64,000 bases of DNA from the NCBI GenBank assembly GCA_965200175.1, contig OZ241345.1:3162001-3226000 (forward strand). Direction: 5' to 3'. Position numbers and translations under genes: made by a program. The notes below the pieces were generated by a model that worked only from the letters and a program-made list of their open reading frames with translations, searched no databases and was not told where the DNA came from. Numbering within the stretch: position 1 is the first letter of the stretch; each line of letters begins with the position of its first letter. Positions 16,297-23,431 of the stretch are shown here, piece by piece. Origin of the DNA: Azophilus sp026709365 (GTDB lineage Bacteria; Pseudomonadota; Gammaproteobacteria; Pseudomonadales; Azotimanducaceae).

Positions 16297-17676
16297 CTAG
16301 GTTCCCAAGCGGCGCATCGCCGATACGGTCAGGTAGCGGTTGTAGTCGTCGGGATCGTTGTAGTGGGTGTCGTAGCCCCCCGACGAGCGCACCAGTTCCG
16401 GCAGGGAGATGCGGTTGGTCTGCACGTCGTGGACGATGACGAAGTTCCAACTCCAAAGCGGCTTGCCGTCCAGGACGTTGGCTGGCGTGCCGTCCGCGCC
16501 GACGCTCATGCCGTTGCCATGCTCGAAGTTCTTGAACACCTCGCCGCGCCGGTCGTAGCTGACGCCGTTGAATGCGACCATCGCTCGGGCGTCGATGTAC
16601 ACCCGCCGCTTGCTGATGGGCGCCCGGGGGTACTTCACCGGCTCGGCCTCCAGCACAATGACATCGGGTATCACCTCCCAGTGGCTGCGGATGAAGCTCT
16701 GGCCCTTGGGTCCGCCCACCCGCTCGCGCTCCCAGTTCTCGTGGTTGACGTTGAAGTTGCCCAGTCCCGCCGGCCCCAGCCAAGGCCCGCGATGGATCAG
16801 CTTGAAATTGCCCCAGGTGAGGAAGGGGTCGCCGGCGGCCCAAGCGTCGGAGACGTACCAGGTCGGCCCCGGCAGCAGCGGCTCGAAGCGCTGGTTGGTG
16901 GGATAGCGGCGCACCCGCTTGAACGCTGGCAGGTAGCCCTGCAGTTCGGGAAACTGGGTTTGGTCGTAGGGCCAGATGGACAGGAACGCCGTGCCCCGCA
17001 CGTCTTGGGGCGTGTTGAAGAACACCGACTGGTAGCGCAGGGTGTCGTCCCGGCCGCGGAAGGGGTTGTCATCCAAGGTCACCCGACCGGTGGCGTTCAT
17101 CTCGCACCAGACGAAATCGTACTTGTAGGCCGTGCTGCCGTCCGGATTCAGGTCCTCCTCCCGAATGGCATAGAAGGTCTGGTCGAAGCGGCCCCAGGAG
17201 AGGGTGATGTTGGCAAAGGCCTCCGCCGCGGTCCTCGCCTCCGGGAAGGGATTGCCGCCGATCCAGGCGGAGCCGTCGTCGGTGCGCACGTTGCCGGTGT
17301 CGTCGAAGCGCGCCCGGCCGCTGTTGGTGACGGTGGCCCGCAGGTAGTCGGAAGGCATCAGCCAATCGGGGTTCGTGGTAGTGGCGTGGGTGTCGATTTC
17401 GCGGCCCATTTGCGACACCTGCAGATAGGAGACCGGGTCCATGAAGTCCTTGAGCAGCTCCACGTTGCCGGCGTTGATGACGTCGCCGGTGTTGACGCGC
17501 CCGCCGGTCAGTCCCTCAAGGGTGGAGATTTCATCCGGATACACCTTCTCGATGGTGTTGCCCCGGGCGATGGTGGGCCACAGCGGCGCCAGCACCCCGG
17601 TGGCAATCACCCCCTTGGACATCTGCTCCAGGAAGAAGCGGCGCGAAAAGTCCTTGCCGTATTTGCGAATGTGCAT
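16297..17676 (-). CDS. DUF1329 family protein with Tat signal
   Basis: This 459-aa exported protein has a twin-arginine signal (SRRFFL, R12-R13, then a hydrophobic stretch to about residue 38), so it is probably folded before export. The remainder matches DUF1329, whose fold is expected to resemble periplasmic lipid carriers of the LolB/LppX type; binding of a hydrophobic ligand is inferred. I chose the ATG at 17676 because AGAGGA lies upstream; an earlier ATG at 17703 adds nine residues from a simple repeat. The IS element separates it from the RND gene that should belong to the same operon. Confidence 0.85.
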   Translation of the reverse strand: MHIRKYGKDFSRRFFLEQMSKGVIATGVLAPLWPTIARGNTIEKVYPDEISTLEGLTGGRVNTGDVINAGNVELLKDFMDPVSYLQVSQMGREIDTHATTTNPDWLMPSDYLRATVTNSGRARFDDTGNVRTDDGSAWIGGNPFPEARTAAEAFANITLSWGRFDQTFYAIREEDLNPDGSTAYKYDFVWCEMNATGRVTLDDNPFRGRDDTLRYQSVFFNTPQDVRGTAFLSIWPYDQTQFPELQGYLPAFKRVRRYPTNQRFEPLLPGPTWYVSDAWAAGDPFLTWGNFKLIHRGPWLGPAGLGNFNVNHENWERERVGGPKGQSFIRSHWEVIPDVIVLEAEPVKYPRAPISKRRVYIDARAMVAFNGVSYDRRGEVFKNFEHGNGMSVGADGTPANVLDGKPLWSWNFVIVHDVQTNRISLPELVRSSGGYDTHYNDPDDYNRYLTVSAMRRLGT

Positions 17677-17691
17677 GTTGATTCCTCTATC

Positions 17692-17724
17692 TTGCTGGTT
17701 CATTGCTGGTTCATTGCTGGTTCG
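17692..17724. repeat. Three tandem 11-bp repeats upstream of the DUF1329 gene
   Basis: TTGCTGGTTCA occurs three times head to tail, the last copy ending in G. It lies 16-48 bp upstream of the DUF1329 start, where the 5' untranslated region or promoter would be. Copy number could vary by slippage and change expression. Confidence 0.6.
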
Positions 17725-17879
17725 TTGATGCGTCCGATGCCCCGTCCGTTGGCTGACGGTCCGTTGACTCCCATTGATCGGCTTGGGTCGATCCTCCGAG
17801 GGCTACCCTAATCCTTTGGCCCGCCGCCTGCAATCGCGTGTGCCGGCTCAGGACCTTTCGGAACTTTGCGCCAGCCGGA

Positions 17880-18902
17880 TCAGGCAGCATCCTCGATCTC
17901 GACAAGGTACTCGTTCGGGGTTCGGCAATCCAGCGCCCCATGCGGCCGCCGGTAGTTGTGGAAGAACTCTTGCCGGGCGAGCCTGGGGGTTACGTCGGCG
18001 ACGGTGAGGGGGCCGTCGTAGAGGTTCCAGAACTCGATCCTTGCGGACCGGTTGGCGCGCTCGACGCAGCCGTTCCACTGTGGCCTTCGCGGCGGCAGGA
18101 CGTGCAGGGGGATGCCCATGGCCTGGCAGGCGCGCTCGAAGTCGGCCATGAACTCGCTGCCGCCGTCGACCTGGATGGATCGGACGGGGAACGGCATGGC
18201 CTCGAGCGCGGCCTCCAGGAAGCGCTTGGCGTTGCCGGCGGTGGCGCGGGAGAAGACGCGGGCGGCCATGAACTTGGTGACGGGGCAGACGGCCGGACTC
18301 GAAGAGTCCGCCGGAACCTCCTTGAGGGCGCGGCCGTCGCGGCTGTAGGTCATGTGGTCGATCTGGAGCATCTCGCCGGGGGCCCTGGCCCTGTCGCCGT
18401 ACTTCCACCGGCTCGCCCAGGCGCCGTCGAAGCTTCGGCGGCGCTTGGGCTTGGTGCGCCCCTCGCAGAGGGACGCGGGCTTGATGCGCCCGTCGGCGAT
18501 GGCCCTGGAGAGGATGCGCCCGACCGTGGACACGGACAGGCGGACGCCGTCCCTGGCCAGCATGGCCTGGAGCTTGGCCTTGCCCATGTAGGGGTGGTCC
18601 CGGCGCAGCTTGAGCACGGCCCGGTCGTCGGCGTCCTTCCACTGGCGGCGGCGGACGGTGCGGGGGCGGGCGCTGCTGGGCTTGAGCGCCCGGGCGCCGC
18701 CGCGCCGGAAGGCGCTGCGCCAGTCGTAGTAGGTGCTGCTGGCGAGGCCGACGGTCCGCAGGGCCTCGCCGCGGCGCATGCCGCCGGCGACCATCCGGTC
18801 GACGAGTTCGAGGGCGCGCAGGCGCTGGTCGGCGGCTCCCGCCGTGTCGGCGTCGATGCGCAGGCGCTTGCAGGAAGGGGGGCAGGCGTGCAACAGTTTC
18901 AT
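17880..18902 (-). CDS. IS481-like DDE (rve) transposase
   Basis: This 340-aa integrase-core transposase has an N-terminal helix-turn-helix at about 25-65, ending STYYDWRSAFRRGG. A second HTH follows (KAKLQAMLARDGVRLSVSTVGRIL). The catalytic triad is D182 (LQIDHMTY), D246 (QVDGGSEF) and E281 (NGCVERANRS). The C-terminus has the usual FFHNYRRPHGALD. No frameshift or stop is present, so it may be active. The coding strand is the same as the interrupted operon, so read-through is possible. Confidence 0.9.
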   Translation of the reverse strand: MKLLHACPPSCKRLRIDADTAGAADQRLRALELVDRMVAGGMRRGEALRTVGLASSTYYDWRSAFRRGGARALKPSSARPRTVRRRQWKDADDRAVLKLRRDHPYMGKAKLQAMLARDGVRLSVSTVGRILSRAIADGRIKPASLCEGRTKPKRRRSFDGAWASRWKYGDRARAPGEMLQIDHMTYSRDGRALKEVPADSSSPAVCPVTKFMAARVFSRATAGNAKRFLEAALEAMPFPVRSIQVDGGSEFMADFERACQAMGIPLHVLPPRRPQWNGCVERANRSARIEFWNLYDGPLTVADVTPRLARQEFFHNYRRPHGALDCRTPNEYLVEIEDAA

Positions 18903-18946
18903 GCTCAGGCTCCTTGTTCGTTTGGTGAATCAAGCATGCCTGAGCC

Positions 18947-19019
18947 GGCGGCGCGCGTCAGCGCGCGCCGCCGGGCCATGAACTCCGGTCGCCTACGGCT
19001 CCCTCCGTTCATGGCCCGG
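18947..19019. other. Two perfect hairpins between the transposase start and the IS end
   Basis: GGCGGCGCGCG (18947-18957) pairs with CGCGCGCCGCC (18962-18972). CCGGGCCATGAAC (18971-18983) pairs with GTTCATGGCCCGG (19007-19019). Both lie inside the IS, 5' of the transposase. They could block incoming transcription or hide the transposase ribosome-binding site, a known self-limiting device of insertion sequences. Confidence 0.55.
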
Positions 19020-19067
19020 CGCCACCCTCCCCCAGTCAGTTCATGGGCCCAAGCCCCGGGGAGGAAG

Positions 19068-19250
19068 TTCCGAAAGGTTTCTGAGCCCGCACATCGCGTG
19101 CCCGCAAAGCGGGCACGGATGGAGTTTCGCTGCGCGAAACTCCGCGCTCGTCGCGCAGGTCAGATTCCGAGAGGTTTCTGAGCCGGCACATCGCGCACGC
19201 GCGCTATGCGGGTGCGGATGGCGTTTCGCAGGCGCGAAACTCCGCGCCTG
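19068..19250 (-). repeat. Dispersed two-hairpin repeat, two tandem units
   Basis: The two units are in reverse orientation with a period of 97 bp. The arm (TTCCGAAAGGTTTCTGAGCC read on the plus strand) of the first unit is at the same time the right end of the insertion sequence. The second arm starts at 19165. Hairpins are GTGCCCGC-aaa-GCGGGCAC and GGAGTTTCG/CGAAACTCC in unit 1. Unit 2 is degenerate, and its distal part (19204-19250) is translated as the last residues of the RND protein. Confidence 0.8.
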
Positions 19251-21636
19251 CTAGGTCGGCACCGGTCGATTCCACCATCAGCAAGTGCTCCCGATCGACG
19301 AATCCCGGCTTGAACAGATAGACCAGCAGCGGCAGCACCACGAGCGCCACCACCATGTTGATGAGCATGATGATGACCAGCAGCAGGCCCATGTCCGCCA
19401 GGAACTTGAGGCCGGACAGGAAGTACCAGGGCAGGATGCTGAGCAGCACGATGGTGGCAGTGAAGAAGATCGCCTTGCCGGTGGTGGCGACCGCCTTGCT
19501 GATGGCGTCGCCGTAGTGCTGGCTGTCGCGGTACTCCTCGCAGATGCGGCTTAGCAGGTAGATGCCGTAGTCGATGCCCACGCCGATGCCGATGGCGGCG
19601 ATCGGCAGGGTGTTCACGTCCAGCCCGATGCCCATCATCACCATCACCGCGGCGAGGAACACGTTCGACAGGTTCACCGGAATGAGCAGGATAAATCCGG
19701 CTTGGATCGACCGGTAGGCAAAGCTGCAGGTCACCAGGATCACCAGGTTCAGCGCCGCGAGGATGATCCACTGGTAGAAGTCCACGGTATCGTTGACGGA
19801 CTGCTGCAGCGCAATGGCGCCGGTGCCCAGGCGGATGCGGAAGGCGTCGTGCTCCGCGCCCACCTCCTCGATGGCCGCTCGGGTCTGGGCCAGCGCCGTG
19901 TCCACGGTGTCCTGCTTGTTGTCCTTGTACCACAGCGACACGGTGCCGTTCTTCAGTTCGAAGTCCGTCACGTTGCTGTATGCCTTGGTGCTCGCCCCGA
20001 GCAGCAGGGCGCCGGCGGCGGCGTTCACCGAGACGTCGTCATAGTCCAAGGGCGCCCACTTGGGGTTGCCGCCGCTGAACAGCCGATTGGCCTCCGGCAG
20101 GTAGTCGGCAAACGACAAGGTCGCCTCCGGGGGATCGGGCTGGGACTCGAGGTTGCGCTGCAGGGCGTTCATCGCCTTCACGGTGTCCGCCATCCTGACC
20201 ACGCGCCGATTCTCGTCCTTGCCCTCGAAGACGATCTCCAAGGTCATCAGGCCCGGAAAGTGGGCATTGATTTGCCGCACGGCTTCGTTGTATTCCGAAT
20301 CCTCCCAGAGCAGGTTGCTGCCCTCCACCGGGTTGCCCACTCGGATTTGGGTCATCATGCCGAGCGAGACAATGGCGAGCGCCAGCACGATGGCGGCGGT
20401 GGCGCGGGCCTTGGCGCCGTGGCTGACCTGTCCGATGACGTGGAGAATCTTGAAGATGCGGTTGTGCATGCCCGCCTTGGCATCGCCGCCCAGGAGGGCC
20501 TTGACGTTCTTGGGCTTGGGGAACAGGGACAGCAGTATGGGGCTCAGCCAGAGGTTGGCGGGCAGCAGGATCATGGCCCAGAAGCCGCAGAACAGCGCGA
20601 AGCGCTCCATCACCGGAATCGGCGCCAAGGCGATCAGGAAAAGGCCGGTGGCGTCCGTGACGATGCCCAGGGCGCCCGGCGCCATCATCACCCCCAGCGC
20701 CTGTTCGGCGGCTTGGCGGCGGTCGCCGAGAACGTGGTACAGCTCGTAGTAGCGCTCGATGAACTGCACGCAGTGACTGAACGAGCGGGCGATCAGCAAC
20801 AGCGGCACCACCATGATCAGGGGCTCGATGGGGTCGCCGATCCAGCCGACGAAGCCAAATCCCCAGACGGCGGCCACGGCGCTGACGATGATCGGCGTCA
20901 GGACGCCGGGCACGTTGCGCATGTAGAAGAGCAGGGACAGGAAGAGGGCGGCGGCGGTTATGCCGAAGATGCCCAGCATCTGCGCTTGGTAGGTATAGAC
21001 CCAGCCGGTGAGGACGGGCGCGCCGGCAATGTGGATTTCGTGCTTGGCGTCGGTTTCCCGCTCCACCATCTCCTGGATGAACTCGAAGATCTCGCCGAAG
21101 TCCAGCAGCCGCTCGATGAAGGTGGCGGTGATCAGGGTGGCGGTCTCATCCTCGGAGATGAGGAACGCCTGCACGTTGGGCGCCTTGTCCACTCGGGACC
21201 GAAACTCGGCGATCTCGGCTGCCGTGCTTGGCGCCGCATCGCCCATCAGCGGCTTGGAGTCGATGCCGAAGGGGGTGGCTTCCGAGAACCGCGCCCGCTC
21301 CGTGGCGATGGACAGGATCTGGTCGTGGTCCACCGCCGGCGCCAGGTCGATGTCCCGGCTCAAGCGCCAGACCTTGGCCAAGGTGTCGGCGTTGTAGATG
21401 TCGCCGTCCTTGACCTTGAGCATCAGCGTCACGGTCAGAGGGCTGCCGAAGTTGGGGTGGTCCTGAAAGGTCTGGACGAACGGATGGTTCTTGGGGAACA
21501 GGTCCGAGAAGATGGTGCGCAGTTCGACCTTGGGCAAGCCGGCGGCGAAGAACGCCGTGACCGCGCCCACCAACGCAAAGGCGAGCCAGCGGCGGCGAAT
21601 GGTTGCCGCCGCTAGACGGTGCCTGAAGCCAGTCAC
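19204..21636 (-). CDS. RND/MMPL family exporter
   Basis: This 810-aa inner-membrane transporter has two repeated halves, each with one leading helix, a large periplasmic loop and about five further helices (first cluster around residues 220-400, second around 620-790). The motifs GDPIEPLIMVVPLLLIARSFSHCVQF and DVNTLPIAAIGIGVGIDYGIY hold the proton-relay-type acidic residues of MMPL proteins. Homologs export lipids or other hydrophobic molecules. The final residues (AEFRACETPSAPA) are encoded by a dispersed repeat, so the original C-terminus was replaced or extended. Confidence 0.88.
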   Translation of the reverse strand: MTGFRHRLAAATIRRRWLAFALVGAVTAFFAAGLPKVELRTIFSDLFPKNHPFVQTFQDHPNFGSPLTVTLMLKVKDGDIYNADTLAKVWRLSRDIDLAPAVDHDQILSIATERARFSEATPFGIDSKPLMGDAAPSTAAEIAEFRSRVDKAPNVQAFLISEDETATLITATFIERLLDFGEIFEFIQEMVERETDAKHEIHIAGAPVLTGWVYTYQAQMLGIFGITAAALFLSLLFYMRNVPGVLTPIIVSAVAAVWGFGFVGWIGDPIEPLIMVVPLLLIARSFSHCVQFIERYYELYHVLGDRRQAAEQALGVMMAPGALGIVTDATGLFLIALAPIPVMERFALFCGFWAMILLPANLWLSPILLSLFPKPKNVKALLGGDAKAGMHNRIFKILHVIGQVSHGAKARATAAIVLALAIVSLGMMTQIRVGNPVEGSNLLWEDSEYNEAVRQINAHFPGLMTLEIVFEGKDENRRVVRMADTVKAMNALQRNLESQPDPPEATLSFADYLPEANRLFSGGNPKWAPLDYDDVSVNAAAGALLLGASTKAYSNVTDFELKNGTVSLWYKDNKQDTVDTALAQTRAAIEEVGAEHDAFRIRLGTGAIALQQSVNDTVDFYQWIILAALNLVILVTCSFAYRSIQAGFILLIPVNLSNVFLAAVMVMMGIGLDVNTLPIAAIGIGVGIDYGIYLLSRICEEYRDSQHYGDAISKAVATTGKAIFFTATIVLLSILPWYFLSGLKFLADMGLLLVIIMLINMVVALVVLPLLVYLFKPGFVDREHLLMVESTGADLAGAEFRACETPSAPA

Positions 21637-21831
21637 CCGATGCCGCCTGAACTCATCACTGCGGCGCCAACTTGCCGATGCCGCGGTGTCGGAAGGCGCA
21701 AACTGCCCCCTCGCAGGACTTGATGGCGCAATTGAAGCAGGCTGGCATGGTTCAAATCACTCTCCGGCGATCACTGGGTTTGGCCCAGAGGCCGGGGACT
21801 CTATACGGGTGTTGGCATCTAGGCAAGGCGC

Positions 21832-22035
21832 GCCCGCGCGCCCGCTAAGCGGGCGCGGATGGCGTTTCGCTGCGCGAAACTCCGCGCGTGTTGCGAGGTT
21901 CGGGTTTCGAAGCGCTTCTGAGCCCGCGCGCCCGCTAAGCGGGCGCGGATGGCGTTTCGCTGCGCGAAACTCCGCGCGTGTTGCGAGGTTCGGGTTTCGA
22001 AGCGCTTCTGAGCCCGCGCACCCGCTTTGCGGGTG
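21832..22035 (-). repeat. Dispersed two-hairpin repeat, two identical 90-bp tandem units plus a partial third
   Basis: Positions 21832-21921 and 21922-22011 are identical, base for base. A third partial unit (about 22012-22035) continues into the end of the pseudopilin gene region and forms CGCACCCGC-ttt-GCGGGTGCG. Each unit has the arm (TCAGAAGCGCTTCGAAACCC on the minus strand), hairpin 1 and a GCGCCCGC/GCGGGCGC hairpin 2. The 407 bp between the RND start and the pseudopilin stop (21637-22044) holds nothing else I recognise. Confidence 0.9.
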
Positions 22036-22044
22036 CGCGGGCTC

Positions 22045-22404
22045 CTAGCAGCGGATGCGCTCGGGCATCCTCAGGCAGACCTGCGTGCCGTCCGCGTCCG
22101 TCGCAGTGACTTGGTAGGCGCCGTTGCCGCCGTCAGCAATGCGGTAGGCTGTCCGGTCGGAAGCGCCGGGACGCCAACCGATGGCGGCAGTGATCTCGGC
22201 AGCGGAGGCCGCTTCCAGCAGGTAGGCGCCCCGGCGCAGCTTGTGGTCCTCCTGAAACAGCGCCATGGTGGCGATGCTGCTGACCAGCGCGCCTTCCTTG
22301 GCGGTCTCCACGTAGCCGCGGTGCAGCGGCAGGGCCAGCGCCGCCAAGCCGGCGACGATGGCCAACACCACCAGCAGCTCCAGCAGGCTAAGGCCGCGTG
22401 GCAC
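22045..22404 (-). CDS. Type IV pilin-like protein (minor pilin or pseudopilin)
   Basis: This protein of about 119 aa has a very short leader, V-P-R-G, then the prepilin-peptidase site G/LSLLE with Glu at +5 and a hydrophobic helix LLVVLAIVAGLAALALP. The rest is a small globular domain with two cysteines near the C-terminus (CLRMPERIRC), a possible disulfide loop as in many pilins. The GTG at 22404 is the only start that gives a normal leader, but its AGGAG is very close. The frame upstream is open through repeat sequence for 100 more codons, which I exclude. Confidence 0.7.
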   Translation of the reverse strand: MPRGLSLLELLVVLAIVAGLAALALPLHRGYVETAKEGALVSSIATMALFQEDHKLRRGAYLLEAASAAEITAAIGWRPGASDRTAYRIADGGNGAYQVTATDADGTQVCLRMPERIRC

Positions 22405-22472
22405 TCCTGACCGCGAACCCGAACCGTCGCGCAGGCCGACTCTTGCGCCCGGCGACCGCCGCCGCCGCCACC

Positions 22473-22640
22473 GAGTTGCGCAGCAACTCGAACGCGAGCC
22501 TGCTCGCGCAGGTGCGCAGCAACTCGAACGCGGACGTGAGCGCACCACCAACGAGGGGACGCGTCCACTCCAGCCCGCTTCTGCGCCCTGTGCCCGCCGC
22601 CGCCGAGTTGCGCAGCAACTCGAACGCGAGCTTGCTCGCG
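22473..22640. repeat. Variant of the two-hairpin repeat between the two pilin genes
   Basis: GAGTTGCGCAGCAACTC (22473-22489 and 22605-22621) is followed after CGAA/CGAA by CGCGAGC-nn-GCTCGCG (22493-22508 and 22625-22640). A partial copy lies at about 22513-22532. The layout of hairpin, 3-4 nt spacer and hairpin is the same as in the other repeats, but stem sequences differ on both sides at once. The 284 bp between the two pilin genes hold nothing else I recognise. Confidence 0.65.
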
Positions 22641-22688
22641 CCGCCACCAAAGCGGCGCGCCCACTCCCCGGTCTGAGGCATCGCCGCT

Positions 22689-23159
22689 TTAGATGTCCGC
22701 CCAATTCGCTTCCTTGACGGCGGTTTGCGCAAATCCGTAGATCACCGGCCTTTCAAAGACGGCTTTCCAGTCGCCAGCGGCCAGGGTGCCGGTCACGGTC
22801 ACGCCGATGGCGCCAGTGGCGCTGCTGCCCGCGCCCCCGACATAGGCGGGCCCGCCGCCCGGCGCCGTGCCGCCCTCGGCGTTGAGCAAGCCAACCAACC
22901 CGGCTTGGGTGTAGTCCCCGCTGCCGTCCGCTACTCCAAGGTTGGCGATGCGCCCGACGGCGGCATCCGCTTGGATCTTGCGCATCTGGTTCTCCGCAAA
23001 GCGGGCGCCCTCGGCGAAGTGGTGGGCGATGGTGGACATGTTGGCGTTCTCCACGTAGTCCTGATAGGCGGGCACCGCGACGGCGCCCAGGATGCCGATG
23101 ATGGCGATGACGATCATCAATTCGATCAGGGTGAATCCCCGCTGCAGCTGAGCTTTCAT
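22689..23159 (-). CDS. Type IV pilin (major-pilin-like)
   Basis: This 156-aa prepilin has an 8-residue leader MKAQLQRG, then FTLIELMIVIAIIGILGA with Glu at +5, the classic N-methylated N-terminus cut by PilD. It is followed by VPAYQDYVENANMSTIAHHFAEGARF and a glycine/alanine-rich domain; there is no C-terminal cysteine pair. It would be the structural pilus subunit for adhesion, twitching or DNA uptake. AAGGAGG lies about 10 nt upstream of the ATG. It is divergent from pilB across 272 bp (23160-23431). I looked there for a sigma-54 promoter and found no good one. Confidence 0.85.
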   Translation of the reverse strand: MKAQLQRGFTLIELMIVIAIIGILGAVAVPAYQDYVENANMSTIAHHFAEGARFAENQMRKIQADAAVGRIANLGVADGSGDYTQAGLVGLLNAEGGTAPGGGPAYVGGAGSSATGAIGVTVTGTLAAGDWKAVFERPVIYGFAQTAVKEANWADI

Positions 23160-23431
23160 TTCCGATGAGCCTCCTTGGCTTTGTTGTGGGTTGGGGCGCA
23201 GTGCCGATTGGGGAGAACCTTAACCCCGAGCCGCGCTTCGCGGAAATGGTCAATTGTCCGTTTTGATTGCAGCTTTTGACGTTTCGTCCTGTGCGCTTGC
23301 GACCACCGCGCCGTGCGTTCCCGCCCAATCGGGACGGGAGCTGGCTGACGTTTCCAAACGCCGATTTCCGGTAGGCGAATGGGGCGATCTCCCCTATCGG
23401 GCAGGCGTCGAAGGCGGGATACTCCGAGGCC

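Larger units (their letters stand above)
17839..19093 (-). mobile_element. IS481-like insertion sequence, complete
   Basis: The element is 1,255 bp. The ends are inverted repeats: TGTGCCGGCTCAGG-ACCTTTCGG at the left (17839-17866) and TGTGCGGGCTCAGAAACCTT read inward from 19093, about 26 of 29 positions alike, both starting TGTGC. The 5 bp TCGCG abuts both outer ends (17834-17838 and 19094-19098), as a target-site duplication should. One intact transposase gene fills it. It splits the DUF1329 gene from the RND gene. Confidence 0.8.

Noticed and set aside
17838..19181. Open frame of 447 codons antisense to the transposase
   Set aside because: The transposase frame has the full DDE triad and HTH; the antisense frame has no motif and runs through both IS ends.
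19702..21615. Open frame of 637 codons antisense to the RND gene
   Set aside because: Low-complexity Gly/Asp/His-rich translation; the RND frame is well conserved.
21491..22048. Open frame with a perfect 30-residue tandem repeat
   Set aside because: It is the 90-bp DNA repeat read as protein and begins antisense to the RND gene.
22405..22704. 100-codon upstream extension of the pseudopilin frame
   Set aside because: It is translated repeat sequence (serine/cysteine/arginine-rich) and would bury the prepilin cleavage site deep inside the protein.
23160..23431. Sigma-54 promoter of the pilin gene
   Set aside because: The best match (CGGCAC on the minus strand) lacks the TTGC half at the right spacing.
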